From an uncultured Candidatus Melainabacteria bacterium (GTDB lineage: Bacteria > Cyanobacteriota > Vampirovibrionia > Gastranaerophilales > Gastranaerophilaceae), in contig CAMHMW010000100.1 in NCBI GenBank assembly GCA_946186335.1, forward strand, positions 1 to 6,764: a stretch of DNA of 6,764 bases, written 5' to 3'. The position numbers were made by a program, and so were the translations under genes. Positions 1 to 6,099 of this stretch are shown here, piece after piece; positions within the stretch are counted from its first letter, which is position 1; each line of letters starts with the position of its first letter. Under the pieces are notes generated by a model, which saw nothing but the letters and a program-made list of their open reading frames with translations, did not search any database and was not told the DNA's origin.

Positions 1-1
1 T

Positions 2-748
2 ATTTGCAGGTATATTGAATCAAAAATTGACTCGGGTGAAAATATTAAAATGAGTATATCTTCTCTCAGAATTGACGCTTTTACACCGGAAATAGTAAAT
101 ACCCTTGTAAAGGCTGGTCAGAGAAACCTTACAATTGCCATCGAGGGAGGGTCAGAGAGATTAAGGAATGCGGTTAATAAAAACGTATCAACATCTCAAA
201 TATTTAATGCGGTTGATGTTGCTGTTAACTGCGGATTAAAAGGTTTAAAAATTTATGCTATGCTCGGTATTCCGACGGAAACTCAGGAAGATATAGAAGA
301 ATTTGTAACTCTTGCAAAGAAAATTAAATCAAAATATAAAGGCTTTGACCTTTTGTTTGGATTTTCAACTTTTGTTCCCAAACCAAATACTCCTTTTCAG
401 TGGTTTGGTCGGGATGATAATAATAGTCTTGAAAAGAAAGAGAATTATCTAAAAAAGGAAATGCACAAAATCGGTGTTCAGATTTCTGTTTCCAGTGCCA
501 AATGGGACTATTATCAGGCGGTATTATCCCGTGGTGACGGAAATTTGACAGATTATCTTATTGAGGTTTATAGGCAGGGCGGGAAACTTGGTGCTTTTCG
601 CAAAGCGGCCAAAGATTTGAATATTGATACCGATTATTATGCACTAGAAAATTACTCTTATGAAAAGATTTTACCGTGGAATTTTGTTAATATTAAGCCA
701 GGTAATGAATTTCTGATTACAGAAAGTAAAAGACTATTGTCGTTATAA
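2..748 (+). CDS. Radical SAM protein, C-terminal part (5' end off the window)
   Basis: The reading frame is open from base 2, so the ATG at 50 is almost certainly an internal Met: the codons before it (ICRYIESKIDSGENIK) run straight into SLRIDAF. There are 248 visible residues. They cover the second half of a radical SAM TIM barrel: the SLRIDAF strand (about 21-27), the SAM-contacting IEGGSERLR segment (about 47-55), and KIYAMLGIPTET (about 83-94), the typical late-barrel strand of B12-binding/Elp3-like radical SAM enzymes. The CxxxCxxC iron-sulfur motif and any B12-binding domain would lie upstream, out of view. The C-terminus, beginning PWNFVNIKPG, resembles the tail of TIGR03960-like proteins, and no DUF2344 domain follows. 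The substrate cannot be told; it could be any B12-binding-domain radical SAM enzyme. The TAA stop at 746-748 overlaps the stop of the opposing gene. Confidence 0.85.
   Translation: MCRYIESKIDSGENIKMSISSLRIDAFTPEIVNTLVKAGQRNLTIAIEGGSERLRNAVNKNVSTSQIFNAVDVAVNCGLKGLKIYAMLGIPTETQEDIEEFVTLAKKIKSKYKGFDLLFGFSTFVPKPNTPFQWFGRDDNNSLEKKENYLKKEMHKIGVQISVSSAKWDYYQAVLSRGDGNLTDYLIEVYRQGGKLGAFRKAAKDLNIDTDYYALENYSYEKILPWNFVNIKPGNEFLITESKRLLSL
710..725. repeat. Short perfect hairpin near convergent gene ends
   Basis: TTTCTG (710-715) and CAGAAA (720-725) form a 6-bp perfect inverted repeat around an ATTA loop. It lies inside the last codons of the radical SAM gene, 17 nt before the shared TTATAA stop overlap. 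Neither strand has a T-run after it, so it is not a convincing intrinsic terminator. It may be coincidental. Confidence 0.25.
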
Positions 749-1522
749 ATATTTGAGTATATTAAAGCCTTTATCCAGTGCATTTTGGGTAAATTCGTCA
801 GGCTGAATTTTTTTTACGTTATCAAAATAGAATACGCAATTTTGAAATTCAAAAATGTCATCGGGCATCGTAAAGGAACTTTCCGCTTTACAATTCTTTT
901 CTTCAAGTTTGCATATTGTTTTAGCCGGTTTTGTAAACTGAATTTTAAAAATATCTACCCTCATTGAATCAATTGCTCTTCCGTACAAAACGGTATCACC
1001 CGAGCTTGTGGCATCTTTATCCGATTGTGCAAAACTTTGGGCAAGTTCATCGGCGGTGGTATCCGTTGTAAATCTAGTTTTGATAAACTGTTTTTTTAGT
1101 TTTTCATAAGTCATAACGCATTGTGCGTTTTGCATTAAATCAGCCGGATTATCTTCGGATTTTGATACAAATCGGAGGAATACAAACATGAATAACAACG
1201 GCAATACAACGCTCAGTCCCATTGCCCATGCCCCCCATTTTATCTGTTTCATACGAAATTGTGCGGGTGTCATCCAAAAATCGGTTTGGTATGCCCATTC
1301 ATTTCCTTTTATCCCGCAATATATCTGTAATGCGGTAAATAATGCCCAATTTATACCCAGTGGAAGCTGGATAAATATTAGCGGAATTGCTAACATAGTT
1401 AACCAGGCTTTATGAAAATAACCCCAAATAAACGTTAAAATAAATGCACCCCAGTTAAAACCTCTGAGTTCTTTCGGCAGTTCATGTCCTCTGTTGCCTG
1501 TTATAAATGTTTTAAAATCCAA
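743..1522 (-). CDS. DUF2628-family membrane protein with C-terminal soluble domain
   Basis: This is a 259-residue protein of unknown function. The N-terminal ~100 residues match the DUF2628 pattern: an FNWGAFILTFIWGYF stretch (22-36), a long hydrophobic block (40-70), then the IKGNEWAY motif (71-78) and a Trp-rich segment. A third strong membrane segment spans about 96-118. Residues 119-259 are soluble, with four cysteines (135, 204, 211, 229), and I do not recognise a domain there. The start is TTG at 1520-1522. It is supported by AAGGAT (1529-1534) six bases upstream and by the family-like N-terminus directly after it. It is the last gene of the four-gene minus-strand operon, 10 nt after csaB. 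The TAA stop (743-745) overlaps the opposing gene's stop. A membrane role is likely; a link to envelope polysaccharide is only inferred from position. Confidence 0.85.
   Translation of the reverse strand: MDFKTFITGNRGHELPKELRGFNWGAFILTFIWGYFHKAWLTMLAIPLIFIQLPLGINWALFTALQIYCGIKGNEWAYQTDFWMTPAQFRMKQIKWGAWAMGLSVVLPLLFMFVFLRFVSKSEDNPADLMQNAQCVMTYEKLKKQFIKTRFTTDTTADELAQSFAQSDKDATSSGDTVLYGRAIDSMRVDIFKIQFTKPAKTICKLEEKNCKAESSFTMPDDIFEFQNCVFYFDNVKKIQPDEFTQNALDKGFNILKYL
791..815 (+). terminator. Weak candidate intrinsic terminator for the radical SAM gene
   Basis: AAATTC (791-796) pairs with GAATTT (805-810), with one further G-T pair inside and a 6-nt loop. The T-run 808-815 begins in the stem's right arm. 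The position, about 45-65 nt after the plus-strand stop and inside the opposing DUF2628 gene, is reasonable for a plus-strand terminator when no intergenic space exists. The stem is AT-rich and weak, so this is tentative. Confidence 0.28.
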
Positions 1523-1528
1523 AATAGT

Positions 1529-1534
1529 ATCCTT
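1529..1534 (-). promoter_or_regulatory. Ribosome binding site that decides the TTG start of the DUF2628 gene
   Basis: On the minus strand this reads AAGGAT, followed by six bases (ACTATT) and TTG. The TAA stop of csaB overlaps its first bases (TAAGGAT), so translation of the DUF2628 gene is probably coupled to termination of csaB. Confidence 0.7.
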
Positions 1535-2552
1535 ATAATTTTTTTATTGTTTCCATAAATCCGTCCCAGCGAAATTCGTTATTTTCGGACTGAGATTTTA
1601 GAATATTACCGTCAAGACTTTTTAACTTATCAAATTCATCACCAAATTCTTTGTCAAGTTCAAGATACGGCAAATTAAACTCTTTGCACAGTTTTTCAAC
1701 TTTGGTATCATAGTTTATACCAAGAGTCTTAACTCCTGAAATTACGCCGACCATAATTGCGTGAAATCTCATTGCAATAAGATATTCTGATTTTGAAAGA
1801 CGTGCAATAATTTCTTCATCGGTAAGATTTTCAAATACTGTTGTTTTAATATCTGAATTTAGCAGTTTAACTGCTTTTTCAAATTTTTGACAAACGACAG
1901 TATCAATTGCCTCCTGCAGCGGAATAATATTTATATCTTTACCTTTAAATTCGTTAACTGTTTTATATGCAAGCCTGTCAATAAAATCCTCTGTCATTGT
2001 TGAGAAATCTCTTAGTTGAACAGCAACAGAACCATCGTGTTCGCTTTTCGGTATTTTCAGGGAGAAAACAGGGTCGCATAACAAATCTGATTTAATTCCC
2101 CACTTGGTCAGAAGTTGTTGGCTTTTTAAATCTCTGACACTTATGTATGTACAGTGACGCAGAATATTTTTTGCAAGCCATTGCCCAAATATGTTTTTTA
2201 TCGGTCCTATTCCCTGTGCAAAAATTATAACTTTTTTGTTAAGAAAAAGTGCAATAAATATCACAAAAAGATAATATATTAAACTTTTTAAACTCGTAAC
2301 ATCCTGTAAAAGACTTCCTCCTCCGGATATTAAACAGTCTGATTTCATGATTGAACCAATAATTGATGAAAAGTCAAAAGTCCGGATGCTTCTTATGTGC
2401 TTAAATTTACTTTTTGTATAATCAGGATTTGACGAAATTACCGTAATTCGGTGTTTATCCTGTTGAAGTTTGTTTACAAGGATGGACAAAATCGCTTCGT
2501 CACCGAAGTTTTTAAATCCGAAATAACCTGATAAAACAAATCTTTTTTTCAT
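1533..2552 (-). CDS. csaB: Polysaccharide pyruvyl transferase, CsaB type
   Basis: This 339-residue protein belongs to the PS_pyruv_trans family, CsaB subgroup (TIGR03609 pattern). CsaB enzymes transfer pyruvate from PEP as a ketal onto secondary cell-wall polysaccharide, creating the ligand for SLH-domain surface proteins. Visible motifs are GYFGFKNFGDEAIL at 9-22 (N-terminal nucleotide-fold loop), SGGGSLLQDVTS at 76-87, QGIGP at 113-117, VRD at 139-141, CDP at 159-161, AMRFHA at 260-265 and GINYDTKV at 278-285. The length is normal for the family. There is no signal peptide, and the hydrophobic 91-112 stretch is part of the fold. The ATG start has GGAG seven bases upstream, inside the last codons of kdgK, 2 nt after that gene's stop, which predicts translational coupling. 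The donor and product are from family knowledge; the acceptor polymer is unknown. Confidence 0.9.
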   Translation of the reverse strand: MKKRFVLSGYFGFKNFGDEAILSILVNKLQQDKHRITVISSNPDYTKSKFKHIRSIRTFDFSSIIGSIMKSDCLISGGGSLLQDVTSLKSLIYYLFVIFIALFLNKKVIIFAQGIGPIKNIFGQWLAKNILRHCTYISVRDLKSQQLLTKWGIKSDLLCDPVFSLKIPKSEHDGSVAVQLRDFSTMTEDFIDRLAYKTVNEFKGKDINIIPLQEAIDTVVCQKFEKAVKLLNSDIKTTVFENLTDEEIIARLSKSEYLIAMRFHAIMVGVISGVKTLGINYDTKVEKLCKEFNLPYLELDKEFGDEFDKLKSLDGNILKSQSENNEFRWDGFMETIKKL

Positions 2553-2554
2553 AA

Positions 2555-3499
2555 TTATTCTCCGGAATTGTATATTTTATAAACTTCGTCATGGTATGGA
2601 GTTGATTTTATTGCACCTATCCCTTGTGCCTGAAGTCCTGCCGCAATTGAGGCAATTTTCCCCGCTTCAATAAATGTTTCAGATTGTGTGATTGCATGCA
2701 AAAAGGCACCGTTAAAGGCATCTCCCGATGATGTTGTATCAACAGTTACATCAGTATAGAAAGGAACAAATGATGAGTTACCCTGAGAATACAAATAGTA
2801 CCCTCTGTTTTCCCCTGATTTTATTACAATTGTTTTTACTCCCATCTCTGAAATCTTTTTGACGATGTTATCCTGAGATTCTATGTCGAAAATGCTTTTG
2901 GTGTCATATTTTGAACTCATAAAAAGTATATCGGTATAAGGAATTATTTCGTAAAAATACTCTTTTGCATCATCTTTTGAGCAGATAAGAGAAGAATAAT
3001 TCGGGTCATAAGCCGTTGTAACGCCATTTTCTTTGGCAATTTTAAAGGCTTTTAATACCGCCTCTCTTGATGATATTGATAATGACTGGGTTATGCCTGA
3101 TGTATAAATGATTTTTGTGCTTTTAATGTAGTCCTCATCTACATCTTCCATAGAAAGTTTTGACGGTGCAATTTTTTTTCTGTAATAAATAAATTCCTTT
3201 GAATCTCCGTTTACTCTTGAAACGATGTAAACACCGTTTTTTTCATCAACAACTTTTGAATGAGAGATATCAAGTCCTTCTTTTTCCCAACTTGTGAGCA
3301 TATAATCTTTAAACGGGTCATTTCCGAGGCATGTGACAAAACCGACTTTTGAATTTAATCTGCTTGCTGCAACTGCAACAACAAGGGTATCTCCGCCGTA
3401 ATATTTGTGTAAGCACTCAGCTTCTTTAAGTTTCTGGTTTGTTGAAAACTCAATAAGGCTTTCACCTATTGTAATTATGTCTAATGTTTTTCCCGTCAT
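2555..3499 (-). CDS. kdgK: PfkB-family sugar kinase, likely 2-keto-3-deoxygluconate (KDG) kinase
   Basis: The product is predicted to phosphorylate 2-keto-3-deoxygluconate to KDPG using ATP, in the cytoplasm. With the start used here (314 residues) it shows the N-terminal DIITIGESLIEF strand (7-18); YYGGDTLVVAVAASRL (33-48), matching the GGDTLN-type substrate loop of KDG kinases; FIYYRKKIAPSKLS (103-116); and the PfkB signature DTTSSGDAFNGAFL (254-267) with catalytic base Asp260. The usual GAGD anion-hole tetrad is SSGD here; E. coli KdgK has AAGD, so drift at this spot is known. The ATG at 3535 would give 12 more residues and a 34-nt overlap with the aldolase, but it has no ribosome binding site. 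The ATG at 3499 follows the aldolase stop by 2 nt and has GGAGAG upstream. The aldolase next door supports the KDG assignment; another 2-keto sugar acid is possible. Confidence 0.85.
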   Translation of the reverse strand: MTGKTLDIITIGESLIEFSTNQKLKEAECLHKYYGGDTLVVAVAASRLNSKVGFVTCLGNDPFKDYMLTSWEKEGLDISHSKVVDEKNGVYIVSRVNGDSKEFIYYRKKIAPSKLSMEDVDEDYIKSTKIIYTSGITQSLSISSREAVLKAFKIAKENGVTTAYDPNYSSLICSKDDAKEYFYEIIPYTDILFMSSKYDTKSIFDIESQDNIVKKISEMGVKTIVIKSGENRGYYLYSQGNSSFVPFYTDVTVDTTSSGDAFNGAFLHAITQSETFIEAGKIASIAAGLQAQGIGAIKSTPYHDEVYKIYNSGE

Positions 3500-3501
3500 T
3501 G

Positions 3502-4101
3502 TTATTTTAAACTCTCCAATAAATCTTTTGTACATTTTGTAATATCGGTATAATTTGAAAAACCTGTCAAATGTCTTCCGATACCCACCGCAACCGCTCC
3601 TGCTTCAATGTAGGATTTAACTTCCGTTAATTTTACATTTCCCTGCGGTATAACGTTTAAGAACGGCATGGGTCTTAGCATGTTTTCTATGTATTCAACC
3701 CCGCCCATTGCGGTAACAGGATAAATTTTTACAACCGGTATTCTGCATTTCCACGCATTATACGCTTCATTTGCCGTTGAAGTTCCTGCAATAAGAGGTA
3801 ATCGTTTGTCTTTTGATATTTTTAACAAATTAGTCTGAAAAATCGGAGAAGACAAAATTCTCGCCCCGCAATCAATGGCAGTCTTTGCCTGAATGGATGT
3901 TATCATGCCGCCCGCACATATTATTGCATCATTTGATACTGATTTTATTGCATTAAATACCTGCGGTGTTTCAACATTTATTTCCATTACATCAAGTCCG
4001 CCTTCAAGAAGCGCATATACTTTTGCTGTAACATCTTTCGGGTTATCACTTCTTATTATCGGAAAAATTTTATTCTTTTTTAATTTTTCTATTAAGTTCA
4101 T
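3502..4101 (-). CDS. eda: KDPG/KHG aldolase-family protein (2-dehydro-3-deoxyphosphogluconate aldolase)
   Basis: This is a class I pyruvate aldolase of about 200 residues, the usual family length. It is expected to cleave KDPG to pyruvate and glyceraldehyde-3-phosphate via a lysine Schiff base. Visible residues are Arg17 in FPIIR, general-base Glu40 in DVMEINVETP, AGTST (105-109), and Schiff-base Lys125 in VVKIYPVTAMGG. Several substrate-binding positions differ from E. coli Eda as I recall it: the GAGTV loop is CAGGM (62-66), the phosphate-loop PTGG is PQGN (152-155), and the GSW serine is Arg176 in GIGRHL. Catalysis looks intact but the substrate may differ. It is the first gene of the minus-strand operon; the ATG at 4101 is preceded by AAAGGA, and the extended -10 element lies just upstream. 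The pairing with a KDG kinase 2 nt downstream favours KDPG or a close analogue. Confidence 0.85.
   Translation of the reverse strand: MNLIEKLKKNKIFPIIRSDNPKDVTAKVYALLEGGLDVMEINVETPQVFNAIKSVSNDAIICAGGMITSIQAKTAIDCGARILSSPIFQTNLLKISKDKRLPLIAGTSTANEAYNAWKCRIPVVKIYPVTAMGGVEYIENMLRPMPFLNVIPQGNVKLTEVKSYIEAGAVAVGIGRHLTGFSNYTDITKCTKDLLESLK
3512..3517 (-). promoter_or_regulatory. Ribosome binding site supporting the shorter kdgK start
   Basis: The minus strand reads GGAGAG within the last aldolase codons, 12 nt before the ATG at 3499. The spacing is somewhat long. The in-frame ATG at 3535 has no such site (TACCGATATTACAAA precedes it), so the shorter start is preferred. Confidence 0.5.
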
Positions 4102-4128
4102 TGTACTTCTATCCTTTTTTCAAAATTT

Positions 4129-4137
4129 ATTATATCA
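4129..4137 (-). promoter_or_regulatory. Extended -10 element for the eda-kdgK-csaB operon
   Basis: The minus strand reads TGATATAAT, a perfect TGnTATAAT extended -10 box. Transcription would begin near 4122, leaving a leader of about 20 nt with the AAAGGA ribosome binding site before the eda ATG at 4101. The -35 position has no match to TTGACA, as is common for extended -10 promoters. Confidence 0.55.
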
Positions 4138-4149
4138 TAATATAAATAT

Positions 4150-4155
4150 GGGGAG
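4150..4155 (+). promoter_or_regulatory. Ribosome binding site of the cyclase gene
   Basis: GGGGAG lies six bases upstream of the ATG at 4162. It is a strong, well-spaced Shine-Dalgarno site that fixes the start at 4162. Confidence 0.75.
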
Positions 4156-4161
4156 CTTTTC

Positions 4162-6099
4162 ATGAAAAACGTAAAAAATAATATATTTTACCTGTACTCT
4201 TTTTTGATATATCTGTTTCTTGCGGCAATAGTATTCGTTTTAACAACTTTGTTTTTGGAACCTGACGTAAGAAGTTTTCTCGTATCAAGATTTTCTGCGA
4301 ATTTGCATAGTATGGAAACAACGGTAGAGGTTGTTGTTGATGATTATTCAAAAGAGGTATATCCGGACTGGAATAGTTCAATGTACACAGAAATTTTGGA
4401 TTTTTTCCATACTTATGCAAACCCGAAAGTTATCGGGCTTGACTTTTTCAGACCAAATAATGATAAAAAATATCTTGAGTTGTTAAATAACTCCGATAAT
4501 ATTGTTGCAATATTTGTACCCAAAATCGACATGCAGGACATTCCGGAAGAAGAAAAAAGGTTTATGTCGGATTTTGAAAAAAAATACTCACTTAATGTAA
4601 AAACTGAGGAGAATATTTCAGCAGAATTAAACGGAGTTACCGAATTTTCTGCCGCAAAAATGCTGGGTTCTGCAATTATAAAAAAAGATGACACAACAAA
4701 TAAAGTTTTTTCGGCAATAAATGTACTCAAAATTTCTGATGCGTATTATCCGTCACTGGCATTCAGGATGTATTTATATGCTAACGGAACAAATGATATA
4801 GTAATTGATAAAGGTTTTATTACGGTTCCGAAAACAGGGTTAAAAATACCTTATATTAGTACGGATAACGGACTTATAAGCAATAATATCCGTTTTTATC
4901 AGCCGTTTTCATACAAAAGCGGGGAAAAGATTATAAAAAGTGACTCCTCTCATACTGTCATTTCTGCATATAAGATAATAGACTCATACAGGCATTTAAA
5001 AAAATACGGACAGTTGCAGAAAGGCGATTTTGACCCGAAATTTTTTGATAATAAGATTGTTTTTGTCGGCATAAACCAGTCCGGTCCGTATCGTGATATT
5101 ATTGCAACACCGATGGCAGACAGACATCCCGGAGTTGATATTCAGGCTACAATATTTGATAATCTGCAAAATGCGGAATTTCTTTATAACGCTTCACCCT
5201 TTGTTAACTTTCTCATAATTACAATATTGTCTTTATTTACATTTATTATGATTTTGAAACTTAAATTCGGAAAGTCACTTACAATACTTCTTATAACGGA
5301 TATAATTTTTGCTTTTGCTGTTTTGCTGTGTGCATACAGTTATTACATAATTAATCTTTCGGGAGCATTATCCGTTCAGCTTGTAACTCTTATTTTCGGA
5401 TATTCATTCAAATTTATTACCGAAAGCAGAAATAAAGAAAAAATTAAACAGGCTATGGGTAAATATCTTTCACAGGATATCATGAAAAATGTTGTAAGTA
5501 ATATTGATGACCTGAAACTGGGCGGAAAACGTGCGGTTGTAACGGTGTTGTTTTCCGATATCCGCGGATTTACCAGTATGAGTGAAAACATGTCGGCAGA
5601 AGAAGTTTCTATGATTTTAAATGAATATTTTGCGGAAATGGAGCCGATAATTACAAAATATAACGGTGTTATAAATAAGTTTATCGGAGATGCTGTTATG
5701 GCAATTTTCGGAGAGCCTATTCCTGATGTTAATCACCCTCAAAACGCAGTAAAATGTGCCTATGAGATGCTTAAAAAGGTTGAGTACCTGAGAGAAAAAT
5801 GGTTGTTTGAGGGTAAACCAAAATTTGAAATAGGTGTCGGTATTAATACGGGGGAGGTTTTTATCGGCAATATCGGTACGGAAAACCGTATGGAATATAC
5901 TGTTATAGGTGATACCGTCAACTTGGCAAGCCGTATTGAAAGTTATAATAAGGTTTACAAAACAAATCTTCTGGTGAGCAGTTCAACCTATGAATACATA
6001 AAAGAAACAGCTGATGTTATCAAAATTAACGAAGTGCAAATTCGCGGCAAGTCCAAAAAGATGAATATTTATGAAGTTCTGCGAATTGACAGGAATTAG
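4162..6099 (+). CDS. Membrane CHASE2-domain class III adenylate cyclase
   Basis: A complete 645-residue sensor cyclase. One N-terminal membrane helix (about 8-32) is followed by an extracytoplasmic CHASE2 domain (about 33-345; IGLDFFRPNN at 91-100, the KIVFVGI strand at 298-304, then HPGVDIQA at 322-329). Three membrane helices (about 347-367, 373-395, 400-419) and a short linker lead to the cytoplasmic cyclase domain (about 455-640). Its catalytic set is complete: metal aspartates Asp466 (FSDIRGFT) and Asp510 (FIGDAVMAIFG), purine-selecting Lys506 and Thr580, and transition-state Asn587 and Arg591 in VNLASR. The Lys/Thr pair matches cyanobacterial adenylate cyclases such as CyaB1, so cAMP is the likely product; cGMP cannot be excluded. 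It acts as a homodimer by family rule. The CHASE2 ligand is unknown. The gene is divergent from the eda operon and ends with TAG directly against the opposing gene's stop. Confidence 0.93.
   Translation: MKNVKNNIFYLYSFLIYLFLAAIVFVLTTLFLEPDVRSFLVSRFSANLHSMETTVEVVVDDYSKEVYPDWNSSMYTEILDFFHTYANPKVIGLDFFRPNNDKKYLELLNNSDNIVAIFVPKIDMQDIPEEEKRFMSDFEKKYSLNVKTEENISAELNGVTEFSAAKMLGSAIIKKDDTTNKVFSAINVLKISDAYYPSLAFRMYLYANGTNDIVIDKGFITVPKTGLKIPYISTDNGLISNNIRFYQPFSYKSGEKIIKSDSSHTVISAYKIIDSYRHLKKYGQLQKGDFDPKFFDNKIVFVGINQSGPYRDIIATPMADRHPGVDIQATIFDNLQNAEFLYNASPFVNFLIITILSLFTFIMILKLKFGKSLTILLITDIIFAFAVLLCAYSYYIINLSGALSVQLVTLIFGYSFKFITESRNKEKIKQAMGKYLSQDIMKNVVSNIDDLKLGGKRAVVTVLFSDIRGFTSMSENMSAEEVSMILNEYFAEMEPIITKYNGVINKFIGDAVMAIFGEPIPDVNHPQNAVKCAYEMLKKVEYLREKWLFEGKPKFEIGVGINTGEVFIGNIGTENRMEYTVIGDTVNLASRIESYNKVYKTNLLVSSSTYEYIKETADVIKINEVQIRGKSKKMNIYEVLRIDRN

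Larger units (their letters stand above)
4102..4161. promoter_or_regulatory. Divergent promoter region between eda operon and cyclase gene
   Basis: This 60-nt gap is the only real intergenic region in the window. It must drive both the minus-strand operon and the plus-strand cyclase. It contains the 13-nt inverted repeat ATTAT-ATC-ATAAT (4129-4141), inside an imperfect 19-nt palindrome centred on 4136. On the minus strand the repeat contains a perfect TATAAT. On the plus strand, TATTAT (4128-4133) or CATAAT (4136-4141) could be a -10. No good -35 is visible on either side. The opposing promoters would overlap, so RNA polymerase or a regulator bound at the palindrome would affect both. Confidence 0.55.

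Noticed and set aside
50..52. ATG at 50 as the start of the radical SAM gene
   Set aside because: The frame is open to the left edge with plausible coding residues, no ribosome binding site precedes the ATG, and starting here would remove the iron-sulfur half of the barrel.
785..1415. Plus-strand open frames inside the DUF2628 gene
   Set aside because: They are shadows of the DUF2628 reading frame with no motif or start signal.
3500..3535. ATG at 3535 as the kdgK start
   Set aside because: It has no ribosome binding site and would overlap eda by 34 nt. The extra residues precede the normal PfkB N-terminal strand, and the ATG at 3499 has GGAGAG upstream and a 2-nt gap.
4102..4161. CRP/cAMP operator in the divergent region
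   Set aside because: No TGTGA-N6-TCACA-like sequence is present; the palindrome is AT-only in its arms and overlaps -10 boxes.
3893..4165. 90-codon open frame on the plus strand across eda and the promoter region
   Set aside because: It is antisense to the well-supported aldolase, has no recognisable domain and runs through the divergent promoter.
4160..4730. Minus-strand open frames inside the cyclase N-terminal half (4160-4420 and 4413-4730)
   Set aside because: They are antisense to a complete CHASE2 cyclase, their translations are low-complexity, and neither shows a ribosome binding site or known motif.
6039..6087. AATTCGC / GCGAATT inverted repeat near the end of the cyclase gene
   Set aside because: It has a 7-bp stem with a 35-nt loop and no T-run; it lies within the conserved cyclase coding end and is most likely chance.
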